Below are positions 52,146 through 61,155 of a DNA stretch of 64,000 nucleotides, piece after piece. Position numbers and translations under genes: made by a program. Within the stretch, counting starts at the first letter, position 1; each line of letters opens with the position of its first letter. The DNA comes from DASRFA01 sp035651755 (lineage in GTDB: Bacteria; Desulfobacterota; Binatia; UBA12015), in the NCBI GenBank assembly GCA_035651755.1, contig DASRFA010000032.1, positions 130,008 to 194,007 on the forward strand, in the 5' to 3' direction. Under the pieces are notes generated by a model. It saw nothing but the letters and a program-made list of their open reading frames with translations. It was not told where the DNA came from and ran no database searches.

Positions 52146-52844
52146 ATGCGCGCCGCGGGAACGCCGTCGCCGGTCGCGCCGCAGCGCGGCCGCCCGCCGA
52201 CCGCGGGTCTCCGGAACGCGATCCTCCGCAACGCCGAGGCCTCGTTCACGGGCCGCGACTTCCACGCCGTCGCGATGGACGACATCGCGCGCCGCTGCGG
52301 CGTCGGCAAGGGAACGCTCTACCGGTACTTCGAGAGCAAGGACGCGCTCTTCCACTCGGTCATGCTCGAAGGCCTGGCCGAGCTGGCCGGTCAGATTCGC
52401 GCGGTCGCGGCCGCGGAGAGCGCGCCGCCCGCGAAGCTCGCCGCGATCGTCCGCTCGATCCTGCGCCACTTCGCGGCGCGCCCCGGCCTCGCGGGGCTCG
52501 TCGATCGCGAGGAGAGGAAGCGCGGCGCGGCGGCGCGGCGGTGGTTCGGGCGCCGCGCCGAGCTCGCGCGTCTCGTCGCCGGCGTGATCGACGACGGCGT
52601 CCGGACCGGTCAGTTCCGCGCGATCGAGCCGCGTCTCGCGGCGGAGATGCTGCTCGGCATGCTGCGCGCGATGAACCGCTACCCGGCGGCGCGCGAGTCG
52701 CTCGCGACCGTCGAGCGGGCGGTGCTCGACGTCTTTCTGGAAGGCGTCGCCGCGCGCGGGCGGGGACGGATGCGTGCGCGGGCCGCGGCGCGCACGAGCG
52801 CGCGTCGCGCGGCGGCGCATCCCGCGCGGAGGCGAAGGCAGTGA
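52146..52844 (+). CDS. TetR-family repressor of the efflux locus
   Basis: 232 residues from ATG 52146. HTH: AILRNAEASFTGRDFHAVAM, then DDIARRCGVGKGTLYRYFES and KDALFHSVM. C-terminal ligand domain includes LRAMNRYPAARESL; the last 30 residues are highly basic (RARAAARTSARRAAAHPARR), odd for TetR and possibly disordered. The stop overlaps the tolC start (GTGA). Controls itself and the divergent pump by position. Confidence 0.9.
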   Translation: MRAAGTPSPVAPQRGRPPTAGLRNAILRNAEASFTGRDFHAVAMDDIARRCGVGKGTLYRYFESKDALFHSVMLEGLAELAGQIRAVAAAESAPPAKLAAIVRSILRHFAARPGLAGLVDREERKRGAAARRWFGRRAELARLVAGVIDDGVRTGQFRAIEPRLAAEMLLGMLRAMNRYPAARESLATVERAVLDVFLEGVAARGRGRMRARAAARTSARRAAAHPARRRRQ

Positions 52845-54229
52845 GCCCGAGCGTGGCGGGAGCGGGCGCGGAACGTCGCGCGGCGCAGTCCTCGCACGCC
52901 CCGTTCCTGCAAGCGCTCCGCGCTGCGGGCCGGCTGCTCTTCGTGGCAGGTCTCCTCGGGCAACCGCGTCCGGCTCTCGCCGGCGATCCCGTCGTCACGC
53001 TCGCGGAAGCGCAGCAGCACGCGCTCGCGACGCACGACCGGATCCGGGCCGCCGACGCCGGCCGGGAAAAGGCCGCCGTCGCGCCCTGGCGCGCGGTGAG
53101 CGCGCTCGCGCCCAGCGTGCGCGAGAGCGCGAGCTACACGCGCGAGAAGGAGGAGATCGCCTTTCCGTCCGACGTCCAGGCGGCGCTGCAGGGCCTGCCG
53201 CCGGTCGTCATCGCGCAGGACGTCGTGCGGAACGTGCTTTCGGTCGGCCAGCCGCTCTACACGCACCAGTTCTGGGCGCTCCGCGACATCGGCGACGCCG
53301 AGGTCAAGCGCAGCGACGAGGTCTATCGCGCCGCGCGCCAGGACGTGCTCCTCGCGGTCACCGCGGCGTACTACGACGAGCTCCGCGCGCGGGCGCTCGA
53401 CGAGGTCGCGCGCCAGACCGAAGGTTTGACGGACGTGGAGATCGAGCACGCGCGGGCCCGCGTGCGAGCCGGCGAGGCCGTCGAGAGCGACGTCCTCCGC
53501 GTCCAGACGGAGCGGGCGCGCGTCACGCAGCGAACGGTCGAGACTTCGGGCCTGGTGGAGACCTCGCACGACGTGCTCCGGCGGCTCGCGAGCCTGAAAG
53601 GCCCGTTCTCGGTGACAGAGCCGGCTCCCCGGAAGCTGGACATCGCGTCGGTCGAGCCCTTCCTCGAGGCCGCGCGCACGCGGAACCCGAACCTGAAGGA
53701 GCTGGAGGCGCAGGTCGACGTCGCGCGAGGAGAGGAGGAGCGGCGGGCGGCCGCGCTCTACCCGACGCTCGGCCTCGAGTTCAACTACCAGAACCTGAAC
53801 CACGACACGTTCGCGGACCGGAACGACTTCTGGAACCTCGTCGTGCGAGCGCAGGTGCCGATCTTCGAGGCGGGCGGCTCGCGCTGGCTCGACCTCTCGG
53901 AGCAGCGCGCGGTCGTGGCCCAGACGCGCGCCGAGCTGTCCGGGTTCGAGCGGGACCTCGAGGTGAACGTCCGGCGCGCGTGGGTGACGGCGCGCACGCT
54001 CGAGGCCCGCCGGATCGCCGCCGAAGAGGAGCTCCGGCTCGCGAACGACACGTACCGGATGCTCTCCGACCAATACACCGCCGGCGTCGCGACGAACCTC
54101 GACGTGCTGACCGCGCTCAACACGCTGGCCACCGCGCGCGCGAACGTCGCCTCCACGCGCTACGCCGAGGCGGTCGCGCGCGTCCAACTCGAGCGCGTCG
54201 CCGGAACGCTGGGCGAGGTCGAGCCGTGA
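52841..54229 (+). CDS. TolC-family outer-membrane channel protein
   Basis: 462 residues from GTG 52841. Signal-like segment GRLLFVAGLLGQPRPALAGD. VVTLAEAQQHALATHDRIRA is the usual opening; the two repeated OEP domains begin there and again near residue 280 (FLEAARTRNPNLKELEAQVD). Long coiled-coil helices (DEVARQTEGLTDVEIEHARA, VRAGEAVESDVLRVQTERAR) form the periplasmic tunnel. VATNLDVLTALNTLATARAN is the typical final helix. Trimeric exit duct for the Emr-type pump. Its stop overlaps the emrA start (GTGA). Confidence 0.9.
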   Translation: MSPSVAGAGAERRAAQSSHAPFLQALRAAGRLLFVAGLLGQPRPALAGDPVVTLAEAQQHALATHDRIRAADAGREKAAVAPWRAVSALAPSVRESASYTREKEEIAFPSDVQAALQGLPPVVIAQDVVRNVLSVGQPLYTHQFWALRDIGDAEVKRSDEVYRAARQDVLLAVTAAYYDELRARALDEVARQTEGLTDVEIEHARARVRAGEAVESDVLRVQTERARVTQRTVETSGLVETSHDVLRRLASLKGPFSVTEPAPRKLDIASVEPFLEAARTRNPNLKELEAQVDVARGEEERRAAALYPTLGLEFNYQNLNHDTFADRNDFWNLVVRAQVPIFEAGGSRWLDLSEQRAVVAQTRAELSGFERDLEVNVRRAWVTARTLEARRIAAEEELRLANDTYRMLSDQYTAGVATNLDVLTALNTLATARANVASTRYAEAVARVQLERVAGTLGEVEP

Positions 54230-55314
54230 GCTGGCGGCGGGGCGCCGTCGCGCTCGCGATCGCAGTCGTCGCCGTCGCCGGGCTCGTCCTCGCGGCGCGC
54301 TGGTGGCTCTTCTCGCGAACGCACGTCGGCACCGACGACGCCTACGTCCACGCCGACGTCGCGATGGTGACGCCCCGCATCGCCGGGACCGTCGACCGGA
54401 TCTACGTCGACGCGAACTGGGAGGTCCGGCGCGGGCAGCTGCTCGTCCGCATCGACCCGGCCGAGCAGCGCCTGCGCCTGCAGCGTGCCGAGGCGGCCCT
54501 CGCGCACGCGCGCGAGGGCGTGCGCCAGGCGCGCGCCGCGGTGCGAGCCTCGGACGCCGGGCTCGCGCTCGCGGAGGCCGACCTCGAGCAAGCTCGGATC
54601 GACCACTCCCGCGCGGCGCAGCTCGCGGGCGGCGGCGTCGTTCCGACCGAGCGCCTGGACCGGGCGCGCACGGCTCTCCGCGTCGCGGAGGCGCGCGTCG
54701 CGAGCGCGCGCGGGGAGGCGACCCGCGCGCGCGCGACCCTCGGCATCCCCGACGAAGCGCCCGACGCGGAGGCGGCCGCCGTGCGCGAGGCCCAGGCCGC
54801 GCGCGACGAGGCCGCGCTCCTGCTGTCGTACACGAGGATCCGCGCTCCGATCTCGGGCATCGTCACGCGGCGCGCCGCGGAGGTGGGCGAACGCGTGCAG
54901 CCCGGCCAGGCGCTCATGGCGATCGTCCCGGTCGCACGCACCTACGTCGAGGCGAACTTCAAGGAGACCCAGCTCACCGACGTCCGCGTCGGCCAGCCCG
55001 CCACCGTGGTCGCCGACATCTATCCCGACGTCGTCTTTCGCGGGCGCGTCGACGGGCTCGCGCCGGGGACGGGCGCGGCCTTCAGCCTCCTTCCGCCCGA
55101 GAACGCGACCGGCAACTGGGTGAAGGTCGTGCAGCGCGTCCCGGTCCGGATCCGGCTCGACGAGCCGCCCACTCCCGACCACCCGCTCCGCGTCGGGCTC
55201 TCGGTCGTCGCCACGATCGACACCAGCCGGCGCGACGGCCCGATGCTGACGCCGCTCTCCGAGACCGACGCGGCGGACCGGCGCGACCCGCGGAGCGCCG
55301 CCGTCGCGCGCTAG
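54226..55314 (+). CDS. EmrA/HlyD-type membrane fusion protein
   Basis: 362 residues from GTG 54226. One N-terminal membrane helix (AVALAIAVVAVAGLVLAARW). GTDDAYVHADVAMVTPRIAG and TVDRIYVDANWEVRRGQLLV form the first half of the lipoyl-like domain. A long helical hairpin (~100-180) follows, then LLLSYTRIRAPISGIVTRRA for the second half and TYVEANFKETQLTDVRVGQP, the EmrA beta-barrel signature. Bridges the DHA2 pump and TolC. Last gene of tetR-tolC-emrA; a repeat-like hairpin follows. Confidence 0.93.
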   Translation: MSWRRGAVALAIAVVAVAGLVLAARWWLFSRTHVGTDDAYVHADVAMVTPRIAGTVDRIYVDANWEVRRGQLLVRIDPAEQRLRLQRAEAALAHAREGVRQARAAVRASDAGLALAEADLEQARIDHSRAAQLAGGGVVPTERLDRARTALRVAEARVASARGEATRARATLGIPDEAPDAEAAAVREAQAARDEAALLLSYTRIRAPISGIVTRRAAEVGERVQPGQALMAIVPVARTYVEANFKETQLTDVRVGQPATVVADIYPDVVFRGRVDGLAPGTGAAFSLLPPENATGNWVKVVQRVPVRIRLDEPPTPDHPLRVGLSVVATIDTSRRDGPMLTPLSETDAADRRDPRSAAVAR

Positions 55315-55430
55315 AGCGCAGCTCCGCGATTCCGGGCCGGCGACGAAGTCGCGCCGCGACGGCTCGCGCTTCTCGCCCGCCGCTCGGCGGCGCGTTGCCT
55401 CCGGCTCGCGCCGAGAGCTACGAGGACGTC

Positions 55431-55511
55431 GGGATGCGAGCGAAGCGAGCCGGCGCAGGGAGTGGCGCCCCGTTCGGCTTCGCCGAACGGGGCGAGGGAA
55501 GCGCTTCCCTC
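55431..55511 (+). repeat. Intergenic palindromic repeat, copy 2, with two perfect hairpins
   Basis: GGGATGCGAGCGAAGCGAGC then CAGGGAGTGG (repeat core as near 3.8 kb), followed by GCCCCGTTCGGC-TTC-GCCGAACGGGGC at 55467-55493 (12-bp perfect stem) and GAGGGAAGC-GCTTCCCTC at 55494-55511. Likely transcript end of the efflux operon, just ten bases before the next gene. Confidence 0.7.
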
Positions 55512-55520
55512 GTTGAATAG

Positions 55521-58500
55521 TTGAGGCAGCCGCGGCTCGCAGACCCCGTCCCGCTCCGCATCGAGCCGGAGAACGAGTGGGCGTGGTGCGGCGACCGGAA
55601 GCTCGACCTGACGCCGAAGGCGTTCGCCGTCCTGCGATACCTGATCGCACGCCCGCGCCGGCTGGTGACGAAGGCGGAGCTGCTCGAGGCGATCTGGAAC
55701 GAGACGATCGTCAGCGAGTCCGCGCTCACGAGCTGCATCCGCGACCTCCGGAAGGCGCTCGGCGACTCCTCGCGCTCGCCACGCTACCTCGAGACGGTCC
55801 ACCGGCGCGGGTTTCGCTTCATCGGCCCGGTGACGGCGTCGGAGGCCGCCTTTGCGGGCGCGGTGTCCGCCGCGGCCGCGGCGCCGGCCGCGCCCGGAGG
55901 CGCCCCTGCGGCCGTCGCTGCGATCCTTCCGAATGCGCCGCTCGTCGGCCGCGACGGCGACCTCGCGCGTCTCCGCGCGCTCTTCGCGAGCGCCCTCGGC
56001 GGACGGCGCCAGGTCGTCTTCGTGACGGGGGAGGCCGGCATCGGGAAGACGTCGCTGGTCGAGGCGTTCCTCGCCGGCGTCACGGAGCGCGGCGCCGGCG
56101 GAGACGTCCGCATCGGACGTGGCCAGTGCGTCGAGCAGTACGGCGCGGGCGAGGCGTACCTGCCGGTGCTCGAGGCGCTCGGGCGCATGGGACGAGAGCC
56201 GGGCGGCGACGCGCTCGTCGCGACCCTCCGCCAGCATGCGCCGACGTGGCTCGTGCAGCTCCCCGCGCTCCTGACCGACGAGGACTTCGAGGCCGTGCAG
56301 CGGCGGGCGCACGGCTCGACGCGCGAGCGCATGATGCGCGAGCTCATCGAGGCGCTCGACGTGCTGGCGGGCGAGCGGGCCCTCGTCCTCGTGCTCGAGG
56401 ACCTCCACTGGAGCGACTCGGGAACGGTCGACCTGCTCGCGATGCTCGCCCGCCGCCGCGACCCGGCACGGCTCCTCCTCGTCGGAACCGCGCGCGCGGC
56501 CGAGATCGCGGCCAGCTCGCACCCGCTGAAGCCCGTCAAGCAAGAGCTCCAGATCCACGGCCAGTGCGACGAGATCGTGCTCGACTTCCTGACCGAGACC
56601 GCGGTCGGCGAGTACCTCGCACGGCGCTTTCCGGAAGCGCCTTTCGTCGGCGAGCTGACGCGCGTCCTGCACCGCAGCACCGGCGGCAACCCGCTCTTCC
56701 TCGTGAACCTCGTCGACCATCTCCTCGCGCAGGGCCGCCTGCGCGAGGAAGCGGACGGCTGGCGGCTCGCGATCGGGGTCGACGAGGTCGCGTCCGATCT
56801 CCCGGAAACGCTCTGGCAGATCGTCGAGAAGCAGATCGAGCGTCTGAGCCCCGAGGAGCATGCGGTCCTCGCCGTCGGCGGCGTCGCCGGGCTGGAGTTC
56901 TCGGCCGCGCTCGCGACCGCGGACGGGATCGCCGTCGCCGACGCCGATCAGCGCTGCGCGACGCTCGCGCGTCGCGGGCAGCTCGTGCGCGCGCTCGGCG
57001 TCGCGGAATGGCCCGACGGCACGGTGGCCGGCCGCTACGGGTTCATCCACGCGCTCTACCGGAAGGTCCTGTACGCGCGCGTCGAGGTCGGCCATCGCGT
57101 CGGGCTGCACGCGCGCATCGGCACGCGGCTCGAGCAGGCGTACGGCGCGGGCGCCGACGAGATCGCGGGCGAGCTGGCGATGCACTTCGAGGAGGGTCGC
57201 GACGTCGAGCGGGCGATCGCGTATCACGGGCACGCGGCCGACAACGCGCTCCGCCGCTACGGGCACCGCGAGGCGGCGAGCCACGCGACGCGCGCGCTGG
57301 AGCTCATCGCGACGCTTCCCGAATCGCCGGGGCGCCTCGAGCGCGAGCTCGCGATGCGTACCGCGCTCGCCGCGGCGCAGATCCGGCGGGGCGCGGACGC
57401 CCCCGAGGTGGTGCGGACCTACGCGGACGCGAAGGACGTCTCGACCCGGATGGACGCGAAGCTGGAGAACGTCCCGGCGCTGATCGGGCTCTTCCGCTAC
57501 TACATCAGCCGCGCCGACCTCCGCGCCGCGGGCGAGATCGCGGAGCGGCTCGCCCCCCTGGCGGACGCGGCCGACGACACCGCGATCGTGGTCGCGATCC
57601 ACAACGCGGTCGGCGTCCTCGCGTTCTACGCGGGCGACTTCGAGAACGCGCTCGCTCGCCTCGAGCGCGGCCTCGCCGCGTATGCCGCGCGCCGCCAGCG
57701 GTCGGGCCGCGTCCCCGCCGTGTGGGGCGGGCACGACGCGGTGTCCTCGTGTGGCGTGCATACCGCGTGGGTGCTCGGCGTGCTCGGGTACCCCGCGCGC
57801 GCGAGCGCGATGTTGCAGGAAGCGCTCGACCGCGCGCGCGCGACGGCATCGCCGTTCATGCTCGCGACGTCGTGCAGCTACGCCGCCGTGATCGAGGCCG
57901 CGGCCGGGGCGGACGTCGCCCTGGTGCGCGAGCTCAGCGAGGAAGCCTCGAGGCACGTGGAGGAGTGCCGGCGCCGCATCCCTCCCGGGGAGTCGTGGCA
58001 TGCGTTCGAGCTCCTGCTCGGCGTCGCGGGCGTGCACGTCGGCTGGGTGCGCGCGGAGAGCGGCGAGAGAGAGGCGGGCGCCGACGCGATCCACGCGGCG
58101 ATCGCCGGCTACCGCGCGCGCGGAGCGCTCGTCGCGGTGCCGACCTTCCTCGCGCTCCTCGCCGACGAGTACCGGAAGGACGCGCAAGCCGAGAAGGGGT
58201 TGGCGGTCGTCGACGACGGGCTCGCGATGTCGGATTCGACGGGATCGCGCTACTGGGACGCCGAGCTCTGGCGTTTGCGCGGGGCGCTCCTCGTCGGGGC
58301 GAAGGGCGGCGCGCGGCGGGCGGGCCGTCCCGCGGCGAAGTCGCCGGAGGCGGACGCGGAGTCGTGCTTCCGGAAAGCGATCGACATCGCGCGTCGCCAG
58401 GGCGCAAAGGGCTTCGAGCTCCGCGCCGCGAGCGACCTCGCTCGCCTGTGGCGGGCGAGCGGGAAGGTCGCCGACGCGCGCGCGCTCCTCGCCGAGACCG

Positions 58501-58553
58501 AGCCTGCGGCGAGCCGCCCGGCGAAAGGAGCGGCGCGGCGCCCGAGTCGCTGA
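55521..58553 (+). CDS. STAND-type ATPase transcription regulator with PhoB-like winged helix
   Basis: 1010 residues. Start must be TTG 55521 or very close: no ATG/GTG in frame precedes the DNA-binding domain. Residues ~10-105 are an OmpR/PhoB-type domain (KLDLTPKAFAVLRYLIARPR, LEAIWNETIVSESALTSCIR, YLETVHRRGFRFIGPV). The AAA/NB-ARC module has Walker A GEAGIGKTSLVEAF and Walker B LVLVLEDLHWSDSG. The rest (~480-1000) is TPR-like. Direct transcription factor of unknown target. Tandem perfect hairpins lie immediately before the start, which could hinder or regulate translation. Confidence 0.85.
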   Translation: MRQPRLADPVPLRIEPENEWAWCGDRKLDLTPKAFAVLRYLIARPRRLVTKAELLEAIWNETIVSESALTSCIRDLRKALGDSSRSPRYLETVHRRGFRFIGPVTASEAAFAGAVSAAAAAPAAPGGAPAAVAAILPNAPLVGRDGDLARLRALFASALGGRRQVVFVTGEAGIGKTSLVEAFLAGVTERGAGGDVRIGRGQCVEQYGAGEAYLPVLEALGRMGREPGGDALVATLRQHAPTWLVQLPALLTDEDFEAVQRRAHGSTRERMMRELIEALDVLAGERALVLVLEDLHWSDSGTVDLLAMLARRRDPARLLLVGTARAAEIAASSHPLKPVKQELQIHGQCDEIVLDFLTETAVGEYLARRFPEAPFVGELTRVLHRSTGGNPLFLVNLVDHLLAQGRLREEADGWRLAIGVDEVASDLPETLWQIVEKQIERLSPEEHAVLAVGGVAGLEFSAALATADGIAVADADQRCATLARRGQLVRALGVAEWPDGTVAGRYGFIHALYRKVLYARVEVGHRVGLHARIGTRLEQAYGAGADEIAGELAMHFEEGRDVERAIAYHGHAADNALRRYGHREAASHATRALELIATLPESPGRLERELAMRTALAAAQIRRGADAPEVVRTYADAKDVSTRMDAKLENVPALIGLFRYYISRADLRAAGEIAERLAPLADAADDTAIVVAIHNAVGVLAFYAGDFENALARLERGLAAYAARRQRSGRVPAVWGGHDAVSSCGVHTAWVLGVLGYPARASAMLQEALDRARATASPFMLATSCSYAAVIEAAAGADVALVRELSEEASRHVEECRRRIPPGESWHAFELLLGVAGVHVGWVRAESGEREAGADAIHAAIAGYRARGALVAVPTFLALLADEYRKDAQAEKGLAVVDDGLAMSDSTGSRYWDAELWRLRGALLVGAKGGARRAGRPAAKSPEADAESCFRKAIDIARRQGAKGFELRAASDLARLWRASGKVADARALLAETEPAASRPAKGAARRPSR

Positions 58554-58626
58554 TCCCGGCGGCCGATCACTTCCCGACGTCGTTCGGCCGCTTGCCGTGG
58601 CGCGCGGGCCGCGCCAGAACCGCGCC

Positions 58627-59718
58627 ATGGAGACGCATCGGCTCTACTCGTGCGACGACCACCTCGACCTGTGGAACCTGCCCGCCGACCTCTGGGCCGG
58701 CCGCCTGCCGTCCCGCCTCGCGGCCCGGGCGCCCGACGTGGTCCGGCAGAACGAGGGGTCGTGGTGGACCTGCGACGGCCAGATCCTCGGACCGCACCGC
58801 ATGTCGAGCCAGTACAGCGCGATTCGCCGCGCCGGCATCGAGGACGACGGGTCGCGCGCGTCGGATCCGAAGCTGCGCCTCGCCGACATGGATCGCGACG
58901 GCGTGCACGCGTCGGTGATCTACGGCCCGAACCTCTTCGGCCTCCCGATCGCCGACCCGGAGCTGAAAGGCGCGGTGCTCGCCGGCTACAACGACTGGGG
59001 GCTCGACTTCAACGGACACGCGCCGGATCGGCTGTGCGTGCTGCCGGTGCTGCCGACGCACGCGCCCGAGGCGGCCGTCGCGGAGCTCCAGCGCGTCGCG
59101 CGCCTCGGGCATCGCGGTGCGATCCTGAGCCCCTTCGAGTTCCGCTGCACCGATCCCGCGTGGGAGCCCTTCTGGGCGACCGCCGAGGAGGTCGGCCTGC
59201 CGATCAGCTTCCACATCGGCCACGGCACCTCGCAGGTGAAGGTCGTGCCGAGGAGCTGGGAGCTCGCCGCGTTCGCCGCCTGCGGCCCGATGCAGCTCGA
59301 CGAGCCGCTCTCGATGATGATCTTCTCGGGCGTCCTCGAGCGCCATCCCGGCCTCCGGCTCGTGCTCGCGGAGAGCGGCATCGGCTGGCTCCCGTACTTC
59401 GTGCGCCGCCTCGACCAGACCGCCGAGAAGCACGTCAAGAACGCGACCGACTACCGCCTGCGCGCGAAGCCGAGCGAGATCTTCCACCGCCAGGTGTTCG
59501 CCACCTTCGAGGAGGAGCCGCTCGGGCCGAGCCTCCTTCCGCTGCTCGGTCCGGACAACTTCATGTGGGCGTCCGACTATCCGCACCCCGACAGCACCTT
59601 CCCGCGCTCGCGCGAGGCGATCGCGGAGGCCTTCGCGGGGCTGGAACGGGGATTCGTCGAGAAGGTCACCGCGACGAACTGCGCGCGGCTCTACGCGTTC
59701 GACGAAGGGATCCGCTGA
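58627..59718 (+). CDS. Amidohydrolase-2-family metal hydrolase
   Basis: 363 residues. Begins METHRLYSCDDHLDLWNLPA, where the metal-binding H.H of ACMSD-type enzymes is replaced by DDHLDLW; this one-His start is common in a branch of the family. ADMDRDGVHASVIYGPNLFG, then LPISFHIGHGTSQ (His ligand), VLAESGIGWLPYFVRR and NFMWASDYPHPDSTFPRSRE (metal Asp) complete the signature. Members decarboxylate or hydrolyse aromatic or cyclic carboxylates. The substrate is unknown. Downstream of the STAND regulator by 74 bases, possibly its target. Confidence 0.83.
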   Translation: METHRLYSCDDHLDLWNLPADLWAGRLPSRLAARAPDVVRQNEGSWWTCDGQILGPHRMSSQYSAIRRAGIEDDGSRASDPKLRLADMDRDGVHASVIYGPNLFGLPIADPELKGAVLAGYNDWGLDFNGHAPDRLCVLPVLPTHAPEAAVAELQRVARLGHRGAILSPFEFRCTDPAWEPFWATAEEVGLPISFHIGHGTSQVKVVPRSWELAAFAACGPMQLDEPLSMMIFSGVLERHPGLRLVLAESGIGWLPYFVRRLDQTAEKHVKNATDYRLRAKPSEIFHRQVFATFEEEPLGPSLLPLLGPDNFMWASDYPHPDSTFPRSREAIAEAFAGLERGFVEKVTATNCARLYAFDEGIR

Positions 59719-60089
59719 GGCGTCCCCGACCGTTCCGACATCGTCCGACCCTCCAGCGCGCCATTGATGCGGCGCGCCGTCCCCGCTCGCGACGGTACGG
59801 CCGGCTCGGCCAGGGTGGGGGCTCTCTCGGCCGGGCGGCCGACTCTCCCGGGAACGGAGAACCGCGCCCGGGAAGGCGTCGGCAACGACCTTTCGGCCGA
59901 TCGGGCTTGGCGCGCCGGGCCGCCGCGTGCCAGGATCGCCCGCCTCCACCCTCGTTCGCCATGCGATGCGGACATCGCCGTCGGGCTCGAAACGACGCGG
60001 GCCGTCCCGGCCCGAAGCGGAAATCAATGCGCACTCACCGTGACGATACTTGTTTCACAACCAGAGAACGGGCGGCTATACGGGCAGGC
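59719..60089. other. Intergenic region without a visible gene
   Basis: 371 bases. Many short open frames but none with protein-like sequence. Near the right end TTGTTT (60050) and CTATAC (60076) could be a weak promoter with over-long spacing for the YCF48-like gene. Confidence 0.4.
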
Positions 60090-61124
60090 ATGAACGCCTC
60101 CCGCCGGAGACTCGCCCTCTCGCTTGCAGCGGCTCTCGCGTCGTGTCTCGCCAGCACCAGCGCTCGCGCCGGCGCCGCGCCGCAGCCGATCGCGCGCCAC
60201 GAGATCCGCCAGAATCTCTTCTCGGCGTGCTTCTCGAGCGACACCGACGGCTGGGTCGTCGGCGAGCTCGGGCGCGTCTATCACACGACCGACGGCGGCA
60301 ACACGTTCGCGATCGCCGACACCGGAACGCGGAACGCGTTCCTCGCGGTCGCGTGCCTCCCCGACGGGAGCGTGGTCGTGACCGGCCCGAAGGGCGCGGC
60401 CATGAAGACGAGCGACGGCGGCACGACGTGGCAGACGCTCCAGACCGGCGCCAAGCGCGCGCTCCTGAGCGTCGCCTTTCCGACCAAGGACGTCGGCGTC
60501 GCGGTCGGCGACTTCGGAACGATCATCCGCACGGAGGACGGCGGGAAGACCTGGACGACGATCGCGCTGCCCACCGACGCCGCGCTGCCGCAGCTCGAAG
60601 AGCAGGGCATCGATCCGGGCGACATCCTCCTCTACGACATCGCCTTCCCGACGCCGGAGCGCGGCTTTGCAGTGGGCGAGTTCGGCGCGGTGTTCACGAC
60701 CGCGGACGGCGGCAAGACGTGGACGGCCCAGAAGAGCCCGGTCGAGAACACGCTCTTCGGCGTCTACTTCGCCGACGAGAAGAACGGCTGGGCGACCGGG
60801 ATCGAGGAATCGCTGATCCATACGACCGACGGCGGCCAGACCTGGAAGAAGCTTCAGGTTCCTCCCCGCAAGGGCTTCGTGCTCGGCATCTACGACGTGG
60901 CGGTCAAGGGCAACGTCGGCTGGGCGATCGGCGAGAGCGGCACGCTCCTGCGAACGACCGACGGCGGCAACACCTGGGAGCGCGTCGCGCTCCCGATCCG
61001 GCTCGCCGCAAACTCCTTCCGCGGGATCGCGGTCTCCGGGCGCGCCAACGGCATCATCGTCGGCAGCGAAGGCGAGATCCTGCTCACCACTGGCGATCAG
61101 TTCCACGAGCTGAAGGGCTCGTGA
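60090..61124 (+). CDS. YCF48-like beta-propeller protein (exported)
   Basis: 344 residues from ATG 60090. Signal peptide MNASRRRLALSLAAALASCL, ending STSARAG. Then a series of BNR/YCF48 repeats with the form TTDGG.TW: GRVYHTTDGGNTFAIADTG, AAMKTSDGGTTWQTLQTG, TIIRTEDGGKTWTTIALP, AVFTTADGGKTWTAQKSP, SLIHTTDGGQTWKKLQV and TLLRTTDGGNTWERVALP. It resembles the photosystem-assembly factor YCF48/HCF136 in fold only; there are no photosystem genes. In many proteobacteria such proteins precede an RND/MMPL transporter, as here (31 bases), and probably work with it in the periplasm. Confidence 0.9.
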   Translation: MNASRRRLALSLAAALASCLASTSARAGAAPQPIARHEIRQNLFSACFSSDTDGWVVGELGRVYHTTDGGNTFAIADTGTRNAFLAVACLPDGSVVVTGPKGAAMKTSDGGTTWQTLQTGAKRALLSVAFPTKDVGVAVGDFGTIIRTEDGGKTWTTIALPTDAALPQLEEQGIDPGDILLYDIAFPTPERGFAVGEFGAVFTTADGGKTWTAQKSPVENTLFGVYFADEKNGWATGIEESLIHTTDGGQTWKKLQVPPRKGFVLGIYDVAVKGNVGWAIGESGTLLRTTDGGNTWERVALPIRLAANSFRGIAVSGRANGIIVGSEGEILLTTGDQFHELKGS

Positions 61125-61155
61125 CCGGCCCGCGGCCCGATCGGAGGTCCCCGCT

